This document shows, one piece after another, positions 36,669-44,954 of a DNA stretch of 64,000 nucleotides. Under the pieces are notes generated by a model, which was not told the origin of the DNA, made no database searches, and was given only the letters and a program-made list of their open reading frames with translations. Every line of letters begins with the position of its first letter. Position 1 is the first letter of the stretch. Source of the stretch: Candidatus Desulfofervidaceae bacterium (GTDB lineage Bacteria; Desulfobacterota; Desulfofervidia; Desulfofervidales; Desulfofervidaceae); the NCBI GenBank assembly GCA_027038965.1, contig JALWFG010000021.1, positions 62,001-126,000 on the forward strand, in the 5' to 3' direction. The translations under genes and the position numbers were made by a program.

Positions 36669-37889
36669 CTACTTTACCGTTACTTCCACCTCTTCTACAC
36701 ACCTGGGTTGAGCCTTTTTGATAGTAAACTCCAGACCTTCGTATTGGAAGGATTCGCTTTCTTTAGGAATACGGCCCAAAAAGCTGATAATAAACCCATT
36801 TAAGGTTTCATAATCACCTTCAGGCAAATGAAAGGGAAGTTGCTCATTTATAAGTTCTATTTCCATTCGACCTTTTATAAGATATTTGTTTTTTCCAACC
36901 TTCTGATAAAAAACAGGAGAAATCTCGTCTTCTGCTATGATTTCACCTGTGATTTCTTCTAATAAATCTTCAACACAAACAATGCCTACGGCCCCTCCAT
37001 ATTCATCGACCACCACAGCCAATGGCTGTTTTTGCCATTGCATTTCTTTGAGAAGTAGGTGTACAGGTTTTGTTTCTGGCACAAAAAAAGCTGGTTTGAT
37101 ATAATCTTTTATAGATTTATCGGCTTTTTTTTCAAAAAGTAGGTCAAAATAATGAATGATGCCGACAATTTGGTCGACCCTTTCTTTATACACAGGTAGG
37201 CGACTGTAATGATATTGAGAAAAAATAGTTATTGCCTCTTGAATTGTAGCTGTTTCAGGAATAGAGGCTACTTCAACCAGGGGAATCATTGCGTTTCTAA
37301 CATCCTTTTCGGTAAAACTAAACAAACGGGAAAAAAGCTTTTTCTCTTTAGGTGAAAGGCTAATTTCCAACTCGTCCTTTTGGATTAAAAAACGCAGTTC
37401 TTCTTTGGTAAAAAAAGGTTTTTTCGCTAAATTTTTTGCCCCAAGCAGGTTTAAAATCCCCTTTGTCACACCGGCAAAAAAGAATACAATGGGAGCCAAA
37501 AAGACAGAGGCCACCTTTAGTCCATAGGCAAACTTAGGGGCAATTGAATTGGAATATCGGCGGCCAATACTTTTAGGAATGACCTCACCAAAGATAAGAA
37601 GGATTGGAGGTAAAGAAAAAACGGCTATAATTTCTCCCCTTGAACCAAATGTTTTTAACAAAAAGGCAGTAGTCAGGGCGGTATTTGAAATCACACAAAG
37701 ATTGGTCCCCACTAAAGTTACAGCCAGCAAGTTTTCAGGATTTTGAAGTAAGCTCAAGACATATTTTTTCCCTTTTCCTTTAATATATTTAGGGTCTGAA
37801 GAAACAATAGCAATCTCTGCTCCAGAAAAAAATCCTTCTAAAAGGAGTAAAAAAAGGAATATTAATAGGCCTAACATGATAGAATTCAT
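36669..37889 (-). CDS. CNNM/HlyC-family transporter with CBS pair (copy 2)
   Basis: This 406-residue membrane protein has an N-terminal DUF21 domain (MLGLLIFLFLLLLEGFFSG and further helices to about residue 170), a CBS-domain pair (MIPLVEVASIPETATIQEAI; AVVVDEYGGAVGIVCVEDLLEEI) and a C-terminal CorC_HlyC domain. The family moves or senses Mg2+/Co2+; the haemolysin name is historical. It is adjacent to and overlaps by 4 bases a paralogue of nearly equal length, which suggests tandem duplication and possibly a heterodimer. Confidence 0.88.
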   Translation of the reverse strand: MNSIMLGLLIFLFLLLLEGFFSGAEIAIVSSDPKYIKGKGKKYVLSLLQNPENLLAVTLVGTNLCVISNTALTTAFLLKTFGSRGEIIAVFSLPPILLIFGEVIPKSIGRRYSNSIAPKFAYGLKVASVFLAPIVFFFAGVTKGILNLLGAKNLAKKPFFTKEELRFLIQKDELEISLSPKEKKLFSRLFSFTEKDVRNAMIPLVEVASIPETATIQEAITIFSQYHYSRLPVYKERVDQIVGIIHYFDLLFEKKADKSIKDYIKPAFFVPETKPVHLLLKEMQWQKQPLAVVVDEYGGAVGIVCVEDLLEEITGEIIAEDEISPVFYQKVGKNKYLIKGRMEIELINEQLPFHLPEGDYETLNGFIISFLGRIPKESESFQYEGLEFTIKKAQPRCVEEVEVTVK

Positions 37890-39121
37890 GATTTCTTTTC
37901 TACCTCTACTTCAATTATACGTCGGCCCTTTATTTGGGTAATGGTAAAGAAATAATTCCCAATGGCTATTTTCTCTCCTTTTTTAGGAATCTTGCCCAGA
38001 GTGCTAATTATAAACCCTGCTAAAGTATCCTCTTCGCAAGAAAAATTTGTTTTGAACAAATAATTGAAATCACTTAAGGGAATTTTGGCCAAAACTCGAT
38101 ATTTGTTGGGTGCAATTTGCTTATACCAGCTTTGAGTGACATCATATTCATCATAAATTTCACCAAACAGCTCTTCTAACAAATCCTCTATGGTAATCAA
38201 ACCCGTCAGGGTTCCATATTCATCCACTACCAGGGCAATAGTTATCCGCTTTTTTTGTAATTCCCAAAAAAGGTCTTCTGCATTCTTTGTCTCTGGAACG
38301 AAATAGGGAGAAACAAAATGCTCTTTCAACCTGAATAATTTTATTTCTTTATCTACTCCCAATAAAAACTTAGTAGGCAAGATACCCACTATATTGTCTA
38401 TTTTTGATTTATATATTGGAACACGGCTGAACGGATGCCTTTTTAACTCCGATTTGAGGGTTCGAACTGATATATCCATAGGGACAGCAAAAATATCAGG
38501 ACGAGGAATCATAATCTCAGAAACGGCCTTTTTACGAAAGCGCAAAAAGTTGGCAATAAATTCCTTTTCTATTGTTTGAAATTCACCTTTTTTGTGCCCA
38601 TGTTCTATCAGATTTAGAAAGTGCTTATCCAAAGCATGTTCGGGTTTACCCTTTACCTCAGGCAAAGGGGCCATAGCCAGATTGACAACCGACTTAACCA
38701 CATTGCGGAGAGGACTTATAACCTTTACAAAAAGGGCAACCAGAGGTGCCGCTTTGAGAGAAAATGATTCTGCCTTCACAAAGGCAATCGTCTTAGGAGT
38801 AATCTCGCCAAAAAGTAGAAGGATAGGGGTCATAATAACAATGGCCAACCATTTACCCTTTTCTCCGTAGTAGTAAATGGCAATAGAGGTCAAAAGTGCC
38901 GAGGCGGTGATATTTACCGTTTCATTCCCAATAAGAATAGAAATGAGAAGCCGAGAAGGCCTTTCTAAAAGGTGGGCCACAATTTCTCCCTTTGGGTCCT
39001 CTCTAAGTTTTAACACCTGGTATCGGGTAAGGGAAAAAAAGGCCGTTTCTGAACCAGAAAAAAAGGCAGAAGCTATTAAAAGAAGGACTACTAAAAAGAT
39101 CTTTAAATAAATTATTTCCAT
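37886..39121 (-). CDS. CNNM/HlyC-family transporter with CBS pair (copy 1)
   Basis: This 411-residue paralogue of the next gene has the DUF21 membrane domain with FFSGSETAFFSLTRYQVLKL, then EIMIPRPDIFAVPMDISVR and ALVVDEYGTLTGLITIEDLLEELFG as CBS elements, and a CorC_HlyC end (YNYLF-type loop before DTLAGFIISTLGKIPKKGE). Probable divalent cation efflux or sensing in the inner membrane. The 3' end overlaps the second copy in ATGA style, so both are made from one message. It is 83 bases downstream of proB's stop in the reverse sense, on the same strand. Confidence 0.88.
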   Translation of the reverse strand: MEIIYLKIFLVVLLLIASAFFSGSETAFFSLTRYQVLKLREDPKGEIVAHLLERPSRLLISILIGNETVNITASALLTSIAIYYYGEKGKWLAIVIMTPILLLFGEITPKTIAFVKAESFSLKAAPLVALFVKVISPLRNVVKSVVNLAMAPLPEVKGKPEHALDKHFLNLIEHGHKKGEFQTIEKEFIANFLRFRKKAVSEIMIPRPDIFAVPMDISVRTLKSELKRHPFSRVPIYKSKIDNIVGILPTKFLLGVDKEIKLFRLKEHFVSPYFVPETKNAEDLFWELQKKRITIALVVDEYGTLTGLITIEDLLEELFGEIYDEYDVTQSWYKQIAPNKYRVLAKIPLSDFNYLFKTNFSCEEDTLAGFIISTLGKIPKKGEKIAIGNYFFTITQIKGRRIIEVEVEKKS

Positions 39122-39204
39122 CTGGAACTTAATTTAATCAGCCTCTGACTTAAAGGCCCTAACTAATTAAAACCAATCCTTGAGTTATATATTACCAAAA
39201 TTTT

Positions 39205-40347
39205 TCAATTTAATACACACATGTTATCTCTATGGATAACCTCATCAAAATCTTTATGGCCAAGTACCTTTTCAATCTCTCCTGTTTTAAGACCTTTTAT
39301 TTTGGCTACTTCTATAGAATTATAATTGCTAAGACCAATGGCAATCTGATTTCCACCTTTATCTATACAAACAACAGGATCTCCTCTAAAGAACTCTCCA
39401 TCTACTTTAACTATTCCTGAAGGTAACAAACTTCCGCCTTGAAAAACAATGGCCTTAACCGCACCATCATCTATAACAAGCTTTCCCTTTGGCAGTAAAG
39501 AAGCAAGCCAATGTTTTTTAATCCGTTTGATTTTTTGAGGGACAAAAAAGGTGCCTATAGCCTTTCCTCTCACAATTTCCAGCAAGACATCATTTTCAAA
39601 ACCACCAGCAATAACTACAGGAATCCCAAGCTGCATCATTTGTTTTGCTACCTTTATCTTACTCCCAATTCCACCCCTGCCAACCTTGTTAGGCAGGCTT
39701 TGTCCCAACTTTTCAATCTTCTCGTCAATTCTTTCTATAATTCCTATACATTTTGCTTCAGGACAAATGCGGGGATCTGCGTCATAAAGTCCCTTCATAT
39801 CGGTCAGCAATATAAGCAAATCGGCTTCAACCATCGCTGCAATCAAACCAGCTAGGTTGTCATTATCGCCAAATTGGATTTCTTCTACAGTAACGGTATC
39901 ATTTTCGTTAATAATTGGAATTACATTCCAATGTAAAAGACTAAATAAGGTGTTTCGGGCATTTAGATACCGATGTCTTTGAACTAATCCATCTCTAGTC
40001 AATAAAATTTGAGCTACTTTTTGATCATATTGTGCAAAGGCCTCTTCATAAGTGTGAATAAGATCTCCTTGACCAATGGCAGCCAAGGCTTGCTGTTTAG
40101 GCAAAGAAACAGGTCTCTTTTTTAACCCCATTTTACGCATTCCAGCCGCAATAGCCCCAGAAGTAACCAAAATAACCTCTTTTTTTTGTTCCCAAAGGAG
40201 ACTAATTTGGGCAGTAAGGGCATTAATCCTCCCTAAATTAAGCCCTTCTGGGGTAGTAATTACACTACTACCTACTTTCACTACAATGCGGTGGGCACCT
40301 TTACAAATACATTCTCTTAATTGTTGAATGTTGTTTTTTGAGCCCAT
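39205..40347 (-). CDS. proB: Glutamate 5-kinase
   Basis: This 380-residue first enzyme of proline synthesis phosphorylates glutamate. The amino acid kinase domain shows RIVVKVGSSVIT, TSGAIAAGMRKMG, INENDTVTVEEIQFGDNDNL, LLTDMKGLYDADPR and GGIGSKIKVAKQMMQLG. A C-terminal PUA domain (KLVIDDGAVKAIVFQGGSLL) makes the long form. The only plausible start, ATG 40347, lies 47 bases inside obgE; no later start keeps the first beta strand. It ends the rplU-rpmA-obgE-proB cluster. proA is not in the window. Confidence 0.95.
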   Translation of the reverse strand: MGSKNNIQQLRECICKGAHRIVVKVGSSVITTPEGLNLGRINALTAQISLLWEQKKEVILVTSGAIAAGMRKMGLKKRPVSLPKQQALAAIGQGDLIHTYEEAFAQYDQKVAQILLTRDGLVQRHRYLNARNTLFSLLHWNVIPIINENDTVTVEEIQFGDNDNLAGLIAAMVEADLLILLTDMKGLYDADPRICPEAKCIGIIERIDEKIEKLGQSLPNKVGRGGIGSKIKVAKQMMQLGIPVVIAGGFENDVLLEIVRGKAIGTFFVPQKIKRIKKHWLASLLPKGKLVIDDGAVKAIVFQGGSLLPSGIVKVDGEFFRGDPVVCIDKGGNQIAIGLSNYNSIEVAKIKGLKTGEIEKVLGHKDFDEVIHRDNMCVLN

Positions 40348-41338
40348 ATACCCTTTGCGCCAATCCCTTCTTTAATTCCTCAATCCCTTCTCTGGTAAGG
40401 GCCGAAACCTTCCAATAAGTCAGGCCCTTCCTTTCTAAGGCATTTTCTAAAACTGGCAACACCTTTTTGGCAAGGGGCAAATCAATTTTATTAATAATTA
40501 CTACCCTTTCTTTTTTAAGCAACTCTGGCTTATAGGCCCTTAATTCCAAATTTAACTTTTCTAAAACGTCTAAGGGACTTTCCACAGAGACCTGAGACAC
40601 ATCTAATACGAAGGCAATAATCATATTCCTTTCTATATGCCTTAAGAAACGCAATCCCAAACCAACTCCTTTGTGAGCCCCTTCCAGCAAGCCGGGAATT
40701 TCGGCCATTACAAAGGGTGGAAGACCTTCTGTCTCTACTACTCCCAACTGAGGGGTAATGGTAGTAAACGGATAATCTGCCACCTTGGGACAGGCCGCAG
40801 ATAGGGCCTTAACAAGAGAAGACTTCCCTACATTAGGCTCTCCTACCAAGCCTACGTCTGCTAACAATTTTAACTGAAGAATAATCCACCTTTCTTCGCC
40901 CTTTTCTCCGGGTTCGGCAATTCGAGGGGCTTGATTTGTAGGAGTAGCAAAGTGCCAGTTACCCCTTCCGCCTCTACCTCCTTTGGCCACAATAACCTCT
41001 TGCCCATCTTCTACCAGATCTGCTAAAATTTCACCTGTTTCAGCATCTACGACCACCGTCCCTACAGGCACAGGAACAACTAAATGGGCACCGCTTTTCC
41101 CGGTCTGTCGCTTACCCCTACCATGTCTCCCCCTTGGGGCCTTAAAGTGCCTGCGATATTTAAAGTCAAGGAGGGTGCTCAATTGACTGGTGGCCCTTAA
41201 AATAACATGCCCACCGTGGCCCCCATCTCCTCCATTAGGGCCACCGCGGGGCACATATTTCTCACGGCGAAAGCTAATACAGCCCCTTCCACCATCGCCG
41301 GCTTTAACATAAATTTTGGCTTCATCAACGAAACGCAT
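40301..41338 (-). CDS. obgE: Ribosome-assembly GTPase Obg
   Basis: This 345-residue GTPase takes part in 50S subunit maturation. The glycine-rich Obg fold (GDGGRGCISFRREKYVPRGG) is at the N-terminus. The G domain has GLVGEPNVGKSSLVKAL (G1), DYPFTTITPQLGVV (G2), EIPGLLEGAHKGVGLGLRFL (G3) and INKIDLP (G4). The C-terminal OCT domain of some Obg proteins is absent. It is 51 bases after rpmA, the classic order, and overlaps proB by 47 bases. Confidence 0.96.
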   Translation of the reverse strand: MRFVDEAKIYVKAGDGGRGCISFRREKYVPRGGPNGGDGGHGGHVILRATSQLSTLLDFKYRRHFKAPRGRHGRGKRQTGKSGAHLVVPVPVGTVVVDAETGEILADLVEDGQEVIVAKGGRGGRGNWHFATPTNQAPRIAEPGEKGEERWIILQLKLLADVGLVGEPNVGKSSLVKALSAACPKVADYPFTTITPQLGVVETEGLPPFVMAEIPGLLEGAHKGVGLGLRFLRHIERNMIIAFVLDVSQVSVESPLDVLEKLNLELRAYKPELLKKERVVIINKIDLPLAKKVLPVLENALERKGLTYWKVSALTREGIEELKKGLAQRVYGLKKQHSTIKRMYL

Positions 41339-41389
41339 GAGAAAAGAAATGAATTACCTTTATTGGTAATGATTGGCAAAAAAGGGATA

Positions 41390-41653
41390 TCAATTTTCAC
41401 CTATGGGATATACACTTACCTTCTTTTTATTCTTCCCCAATCTTTCGAAGGCTACAATACCATCAATTTTGGCAAACAGGGTCCAATCCTTGCCTACCCC
41501 TACATTGGCCCCAGGGTGGATCTTAGTTCCTCTCTGTCGCACTAAGATATTCCCTGCCTTGACAATTTGACCGGCAAATCGCTTAATCCCTAATCTTTTG
41601 CCTACACTATCCCTTCCATTCCTAGAGCTACCACCTGCCTTCTTATGAGCCAT
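41390..41653 (-). CDS. rpmA: 50S ribosomal protein L27
   Basis: This 87-residue protein begins [20 protein letters not shown] and contains [19 protein letters not shown], the diagnostic L27 sequence at the peptidyl-transferase centre. No Firmicute-type cleavable N-terminal extension is present. It lies 11 bases after rplU. Confidence 0.98.
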   Translation of the reverse strand: MAHKKAGGSSRNGRDSVGKRLGIKRFAGQIVKAGNILVRQRGTKIHPGANVGVGKDWTLFAKIDGIVAFERLGKNKKKVSVYPIGEN

Positions 41654-41664
41654 AGCCTGCCTCC

Positions 41665-41976
41665 TTATACCAAAATTTCGTCAATTTTAACGGCCGTAAA
41701 ATATTGTCTGTGGCCATATTTCCTATGATACCGCTTTCTCCTTTTGAATTTAAAAACAATAACCTTCTTAGCCCTGTCTTGCTTGACAATGGTCCCCTTT
41801 ACCTTCACTTCTTCTAAAATAGGAGTTCCGATCTTTACATCCTCGTTATCTGCTAAAAGCAATACTCTATCAAAGACTACCTCTTCTCCCTCCTGGCCGG
41901 GAAGTTTTTCTACCCGAATAATGTCACCAGTCTGCACTTTATATTGCTTTCCGCCTGTCTCCACAATAGCATACAT
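41665..41976 (-). CDS. rplU: 50S ribosomal protein L21
   Basis: This 103-residue protein has [18 protein letters not shown] at the N-terminus and a basic [19 protein letters not shown] near the C-terminus, both characteristic of L21. A GGGAGGGAG ribosome site lies upstream, with a consensus-like promoter at 42009-42037. First gene of rplU-rpmA-obgE-proB. Confidence 0.98.
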   Translation of the reverse strand: MYAIVETGGKQYKVQTGDIIRVEKLPGQEGEEVVFDRVLLLADNEDVKIGTPILEEVKVKGTIVKQDRAKKVIVFKFKRRKRYHRKYGHRQYFTAVKIDEILV

Positions 41977-42008
41977 AAAACTCCCTCCCTCACGTTTTTA
42001 GCCCAATA

Positions 42009-42037
42009 ATTAAACGCAATTATTCCCTTTCTGTCAA
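42009..42037 (-). promoter_or_regulatory. Promoter of rplU operon
   Basis: On the minus strand TTGACA (42037-42032) and TTTAAT (42014-42009) are separated by 17 bases. The start would be about 30 bases before the rplU ATG. Confidence 0.75.
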
Positions 42038-42079
42038 GGTCTCGGTGTTCCTCAAATCCGCAATCTCTTTGAATACAGA

Positions 42080-42115
42080 AAAATCCCTAAGATTAATCGC
42101 GAATTTTGGGATTTT
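42080..42115. promoter_or_regulatory. Inverted repeat between rplU and the Pit gene, possible operator
   Basis: AAAATCCC (42080-42087) and GGGATTTT (42108-42115) are perfect complements, extendable by one pair with a bulge, around a 20-base centre. A weak -35 (TTGACT, 42117-42122) for the phosphate transporter follows at once, so a repressor or Pho-type site is conceivable. Confidence 0.35.
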
Positions 42116-42157
42116 CTTGACTAATTTATTGAATAATGATAAAAGCCAGGCAATACA

Positions 42158-43396
42158 ATGGTCATGGAACACGCTCTCTTCTTTCTGATAGGTGGCTTCT
42201 TTTTAGGTTTTGCAATGGCCTGGAATTTAGGGGCCAATGATGTGGCCAACTCTATGGCCTCAGCCGTGGGTGCCAAGGCAATTACCATTCGCCAAGCCAT
42301 GTTTATCGCCGGCATACTTACCTTTGTCGGAGCCACCTTTATTGGAGGGCACGTAACTGAAACCATTCGAAAGGGCATTGTTCCCTTTGAAGCCTTTTCT
42401 TCTCATCCAGAATTGATTGTCATTGGCTCTTTTTCTGCCCTTTTTGCTGCCAGTTTATGGGTTTTCATAGCTACCTGGGCCGAAATGCCGGTATCAAGCA
42501 CCCATTCTATCGTAGGGGCATTGTTAGGTGTAGGTATTATTGCTGGAGGACCAAACGCTGTCAATTGGCATAAAGTAGGAGAAATTGTCGCTAGTTGGGT
42601 AATTTCTCCATTTTTTAGTGGTTTTTTAGGATTCATTCTCTTTTTTACCATCAGAAAGACCATATTGGAAAAAGAAGACAGTAACAAAATGACTCAAAAG
42701 GTCAGTCCTTTTTTTATAGGTTTTGCCTTTTTTATCATCTCCATGTCCTTTTTGCTCAAGACTCCTTTAGGAAAGAGTTTAAATACAAGCACCCTTTCAG
42801 CTGCTGGAGTTTCGTTAGTTATTGCTGGCTTAATGGGATTCACAAGCAGATTTTTGGTCCAAAGGTGGTTGAAATTAAAAGAAAATGACTGTGTAGAAGG
42901 CGTTTTTAGAAGACTTCAGGTCTTCACCTCTTGCTATGTTGCCTTAAGCCAAGGAGCCAATGATGTAGCCAATGCCGTTGGGCCCTTGGCAGTAATCTAC
43001 CTAGTGGTAAAAACAGGACACATAGGAGAAAAGGTGCCTGTCCCAACCCTTTTGTTGGCCTTTGGAGGGTTAGGAATTGCCATTGGAATAATTACCTTTG
43101 GACATAAAGTGATTGAAACCGTGGGTTTCAAAATTACCCAATTAACTAATACCAGAGGCTTTGCTATTGATCTAGGCACTGCTACTACGATTCTTTTAGC
43201 ATCTAAACTTGGACTTCCTGTTTCAACCACCCACGCCGCTGTAGGAGCAGTAATAGGCATTGGATTGGCTAGGGGATTTGAAGCAGTGGATTTAAAAATC
43301 ATTTTCAAAATTATTCTCTATTGGCTAATTACGCTTCCTGTGGTAGCATTAACAGGAATGGTTGTCTATAAAATATTAACGGCAATTTTTATCTAA
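42158..43396 (+). CDS. PiT-family inorganic phosphate transporter
   Basis: This 412-residue inner membrane carrier has the two duplicated PiT signatures, NLGANDVANSMASAVGAKA near the N-terminus and SQGANDVANAVGPLAVIY in the second half, each followed by a TTHA/STHS loop (PVSSTHSIVGALLGVG; PVSTTHAAVGAVIGIG). About ten hydrophobic segments are visible. It imports phosphate as a metal complex with protons, although sulfate has been suggested for some members. The DUF47 partner follows 11 bases later, the standard pairing. Confidence 0.92.
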   Translation: MVMEHALFFLIGGFFLGFAMAWNLGANDVANSMASAVGAKAITIRQAMFIAGILTFVGATFIGGHVTETIRKGIVPFEAFSSHPELIVIGSFSALFAASLWVFIATWAEMPVSSTHSIVGALLGVGIIAGGPNAVNWHKVGEIVASWVISPFFSGFLGFILFFTIRKTILEKEDSNKMTQKVSPFFIGFAFFIISMSFLLKTPLGKSLNTSTLSAAGVSLVIAGLMGFTSRFLVQRWLKLKENDCVEGVFRRLQVFTSCYVALSQGANDVANAVGPLAVIYLVVKTGHIGEKVPVPTLLLAFGGLGIAIGIITFGHKVIETVGFKITQLTNTRGFAIDLGTATTILLASKLGLPVSTTHAAVGAVIGIGLARGFEAVDLKIIFKIILYWLITLPVVALTGMVVYKILTAIFI

Positions 43397-43407
43397 AGGA
43401 GCAGAAC

Positions 43408-44100
43408 ATGCGAGTCCCTCTTCTTTATACCTTTGTGAAAAGTCCATTTGAGGGTCTTATCCCCTTTACTGGGAAGATTAAAGAGGGAATGGACACGCTA
43501 AAAGAGGCCGTTATTGCATATATAGATGGGGACGAAGAGAAATTTAATAAATTCTCAGATAAAGTATGTGCTATTGAACACGAGGCCGATAAAATAAAGA
43601 GAGAAATTAGAAACAGCTTGCCTAAAGGGGTCTTTATGCCTGTAGATAAATTCCAATTTTTCACTTTGATAAAGGAATTAGACCAGATTTTGGACAGCGC
43701 TGAAGACATTGTAGTTTGGTTATCTTTTAAAAAAGGAGTGGTTTTGAGAGAAATAAAGAAGGAATTTTTGGCGCTTCTAAATATCTCCATAAGTTCAGTG
43801 CCTATTTTAATCGAAGCTATTGAAATTTTGCCTCGGGCCGTAGGTTTTATTAAACGAGATAAAAAACTGTTGAAAGAAAAAATACGGGCCGTAAGACAAA
43901 GGGAATGGGAAAGTGACCAAATTGCCCAATGCATTGTAAGAACTATCTTCAATCTTCCTCAGGTAGATTGCATGATAAAGGGGAATGGTGTGGACTGTCT
44001 TACCATTCATCACATTCTAGAAACAACAAAATACATAGGACACATTGCTGATCATGCTGAAAACGCTGCGGATATTATTCGAGTCATGATTTCTGAATAA
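43408..44100 (+). CDS. PhoU-like DUF47 protein (Pit accessory)
   Basis: This 230-residue all-helical protein of the DUF47/TIGR00153 family includes KFSDKVCAIEHEADKIKREI and LIKELDQILDSAEDIVVWL. It is structurally related to PhoU and is thought to regulate the adjacent Pit carrier. GGAG lies 8 bases upstream of ATG 43408. It is co-transcribed with the transporter. Confidence 0.9.
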   Translation: MRVPLLYTFVKSPFEGLIPFTGKIKEGMDTLKEAVIAYIDGDEEKFNKFSDKVCAIEHEADKIKREIRNSLPKGVFMPVDKFQFFTLIKELDQILDSAEDIVVWLSFKKGVVLREIKKEFLALLNISISSVPILIEAIEILPRAVGFIKRDKKLLKEKIRAVRQREWESDQIAQCIVRTIFNLPQVDCMIKGNGVDCLTIHHILETTKYIGHIADHAENAADIIRVMISE

Positions 44101-44182
44101 GATAGTGTCAATAAATTATATTTTATTGCTTCAGAGAAGGAAGAGTAAATTCCTTTAGCTTATTGAAATTGAAATAAATATA

Positions 44183-44653
44183 ATGAAATGTCCTTTTTGT
44201 GGTAGTCTGGAAAATAGGGTAATAGACTCTCGGTTAACCAAAGACGATACAGCTATTAGGAGAAGAAGGGAATGTCTTCACTGTGGGCGTCGATTCACCA
44301 CCTATGAATGTGTAGAAGAAATCCAGCTTATGGTAATTAAAAAGGATGGACGTCGGGAGCCTTTTAATCCGCAGAAAATCCTTCAGGGTATGAGATTGGC
44401 CTGTCAAAAACGGCCTATCAGCATTCATCAGATGGAAGAATTTGTGCAACAGTTAGAACAGAGCTATCAGGAAACAGGACTCAAAGAAATTCCTACCTCT
44501 GATATTGGCGAACAGGTAATGGCCAAGCTGCATGAATGGGACAAAGTGGCCTATGTTCGCTTTGCCTCTGTCTATCGAGATTTCAAAGATGTTAATGAGT
44601 TTATGCAGGAATTAAAAGAACTTCTAGGTCATAAAAAAGGGAACAAACATTAG
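44183..44653 (+). CDS. nrdR: Transcriptional repressor NrdR
   Basis: This 156-residue regulator of ribonucleotide reductase genes has a zinc ribbon made by C3-x2-C6 and C31-x2-C34 (MKCPFCGS; ECLHCGRRFTTYE), followed by an ATP-cone (KKDGRREPFNPQKILQGM). It binds NrdR boxes according to dATP/ATP level. No nrd gene is in the window. A 7-bp A/T hairpin (44109-44128) lies upstream, and no proper ribosome site is obvious. Confidence 0.96.
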   Translation: MKCPFCGSLENRVIDSRLTKDDTAIRRRRECLHCGRRFTTYECVEEIQLMVIKKDGRREPFNPQKILQGMRLACQKRPISIHQMEEFVQQLEQSYQETGLKEIPTSDIGEQVMAKLHEWDKVAYVRFASVYRDFKDVNEFMQELKELLGHKKGNKH

Positions 44654-44954
44654 TTTTTAAGTAAAGGCCTTTGGAGTACCCCCCCTCTAGGGGAAGCATG
44701 TTTGAGTCCTTAGCGCTTAGTCCTTAGTTGTTAAGTTTTAAGTTTTAAGTTTTAAGGAAAATCCCTTCCTTCTACAACCTTTACAACCTCCGCCTTTAGC
44801 CTTTCGCCTTAATTCAAAATTCAAAATTCAAAATCCAAAATCTAACTGGTATCCCCAAAGAGGTCGCAAATCTTGGGTTTTAGACTCGGCTCGGGAAAAT
44901 ACTTGCCCATTTTCAAAATAAGATGTAAATTCATTTTTCTAATGGAGTGTATTT
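44654..44954. other. 301-base gap containing heptad repeat array
   Basis: About half of this gap (44706-44846) is a degenerate 7-bp-period array, described separately. The remaining bases up to ribD hold no ORF with a ribosome site. There is no recognisable FMN riboswitch before ribD. Confidence 0.6.
44706..44846. repeat. Degenerate 7-bp-period tandem array
   Basis: Consecutive 7-mers can be read with hardly a break. From 44706 the units end in TTA: GTCCTTA twice, GCGCTTA, GTTGTTA, then AGTTTTA three times to 44754. After a 36-base unique stretch, from 44791 come CGCCTTT, AGCCTTT and CGCCTTA. From 44812 come ATTCAAA three times and ATCCAAA. Part of the array (44741-44780) is repeated at 2965-3004. 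Heptanucleotide short tandem repeats are known in cyanobacteria (STRR elements); the origin here is unknown. Confidence 0.7.

Noticed and set aside
44179-44184. TATAAT just before nrdR
   Set aside because: It overlaps the ATG, so it cannot be the -10 box of a transcript containing the start codon.
44847-44954. FMN riboswitch upstream of ribD
   Set aside because: None of the conserved RFN-element blocks could be found.
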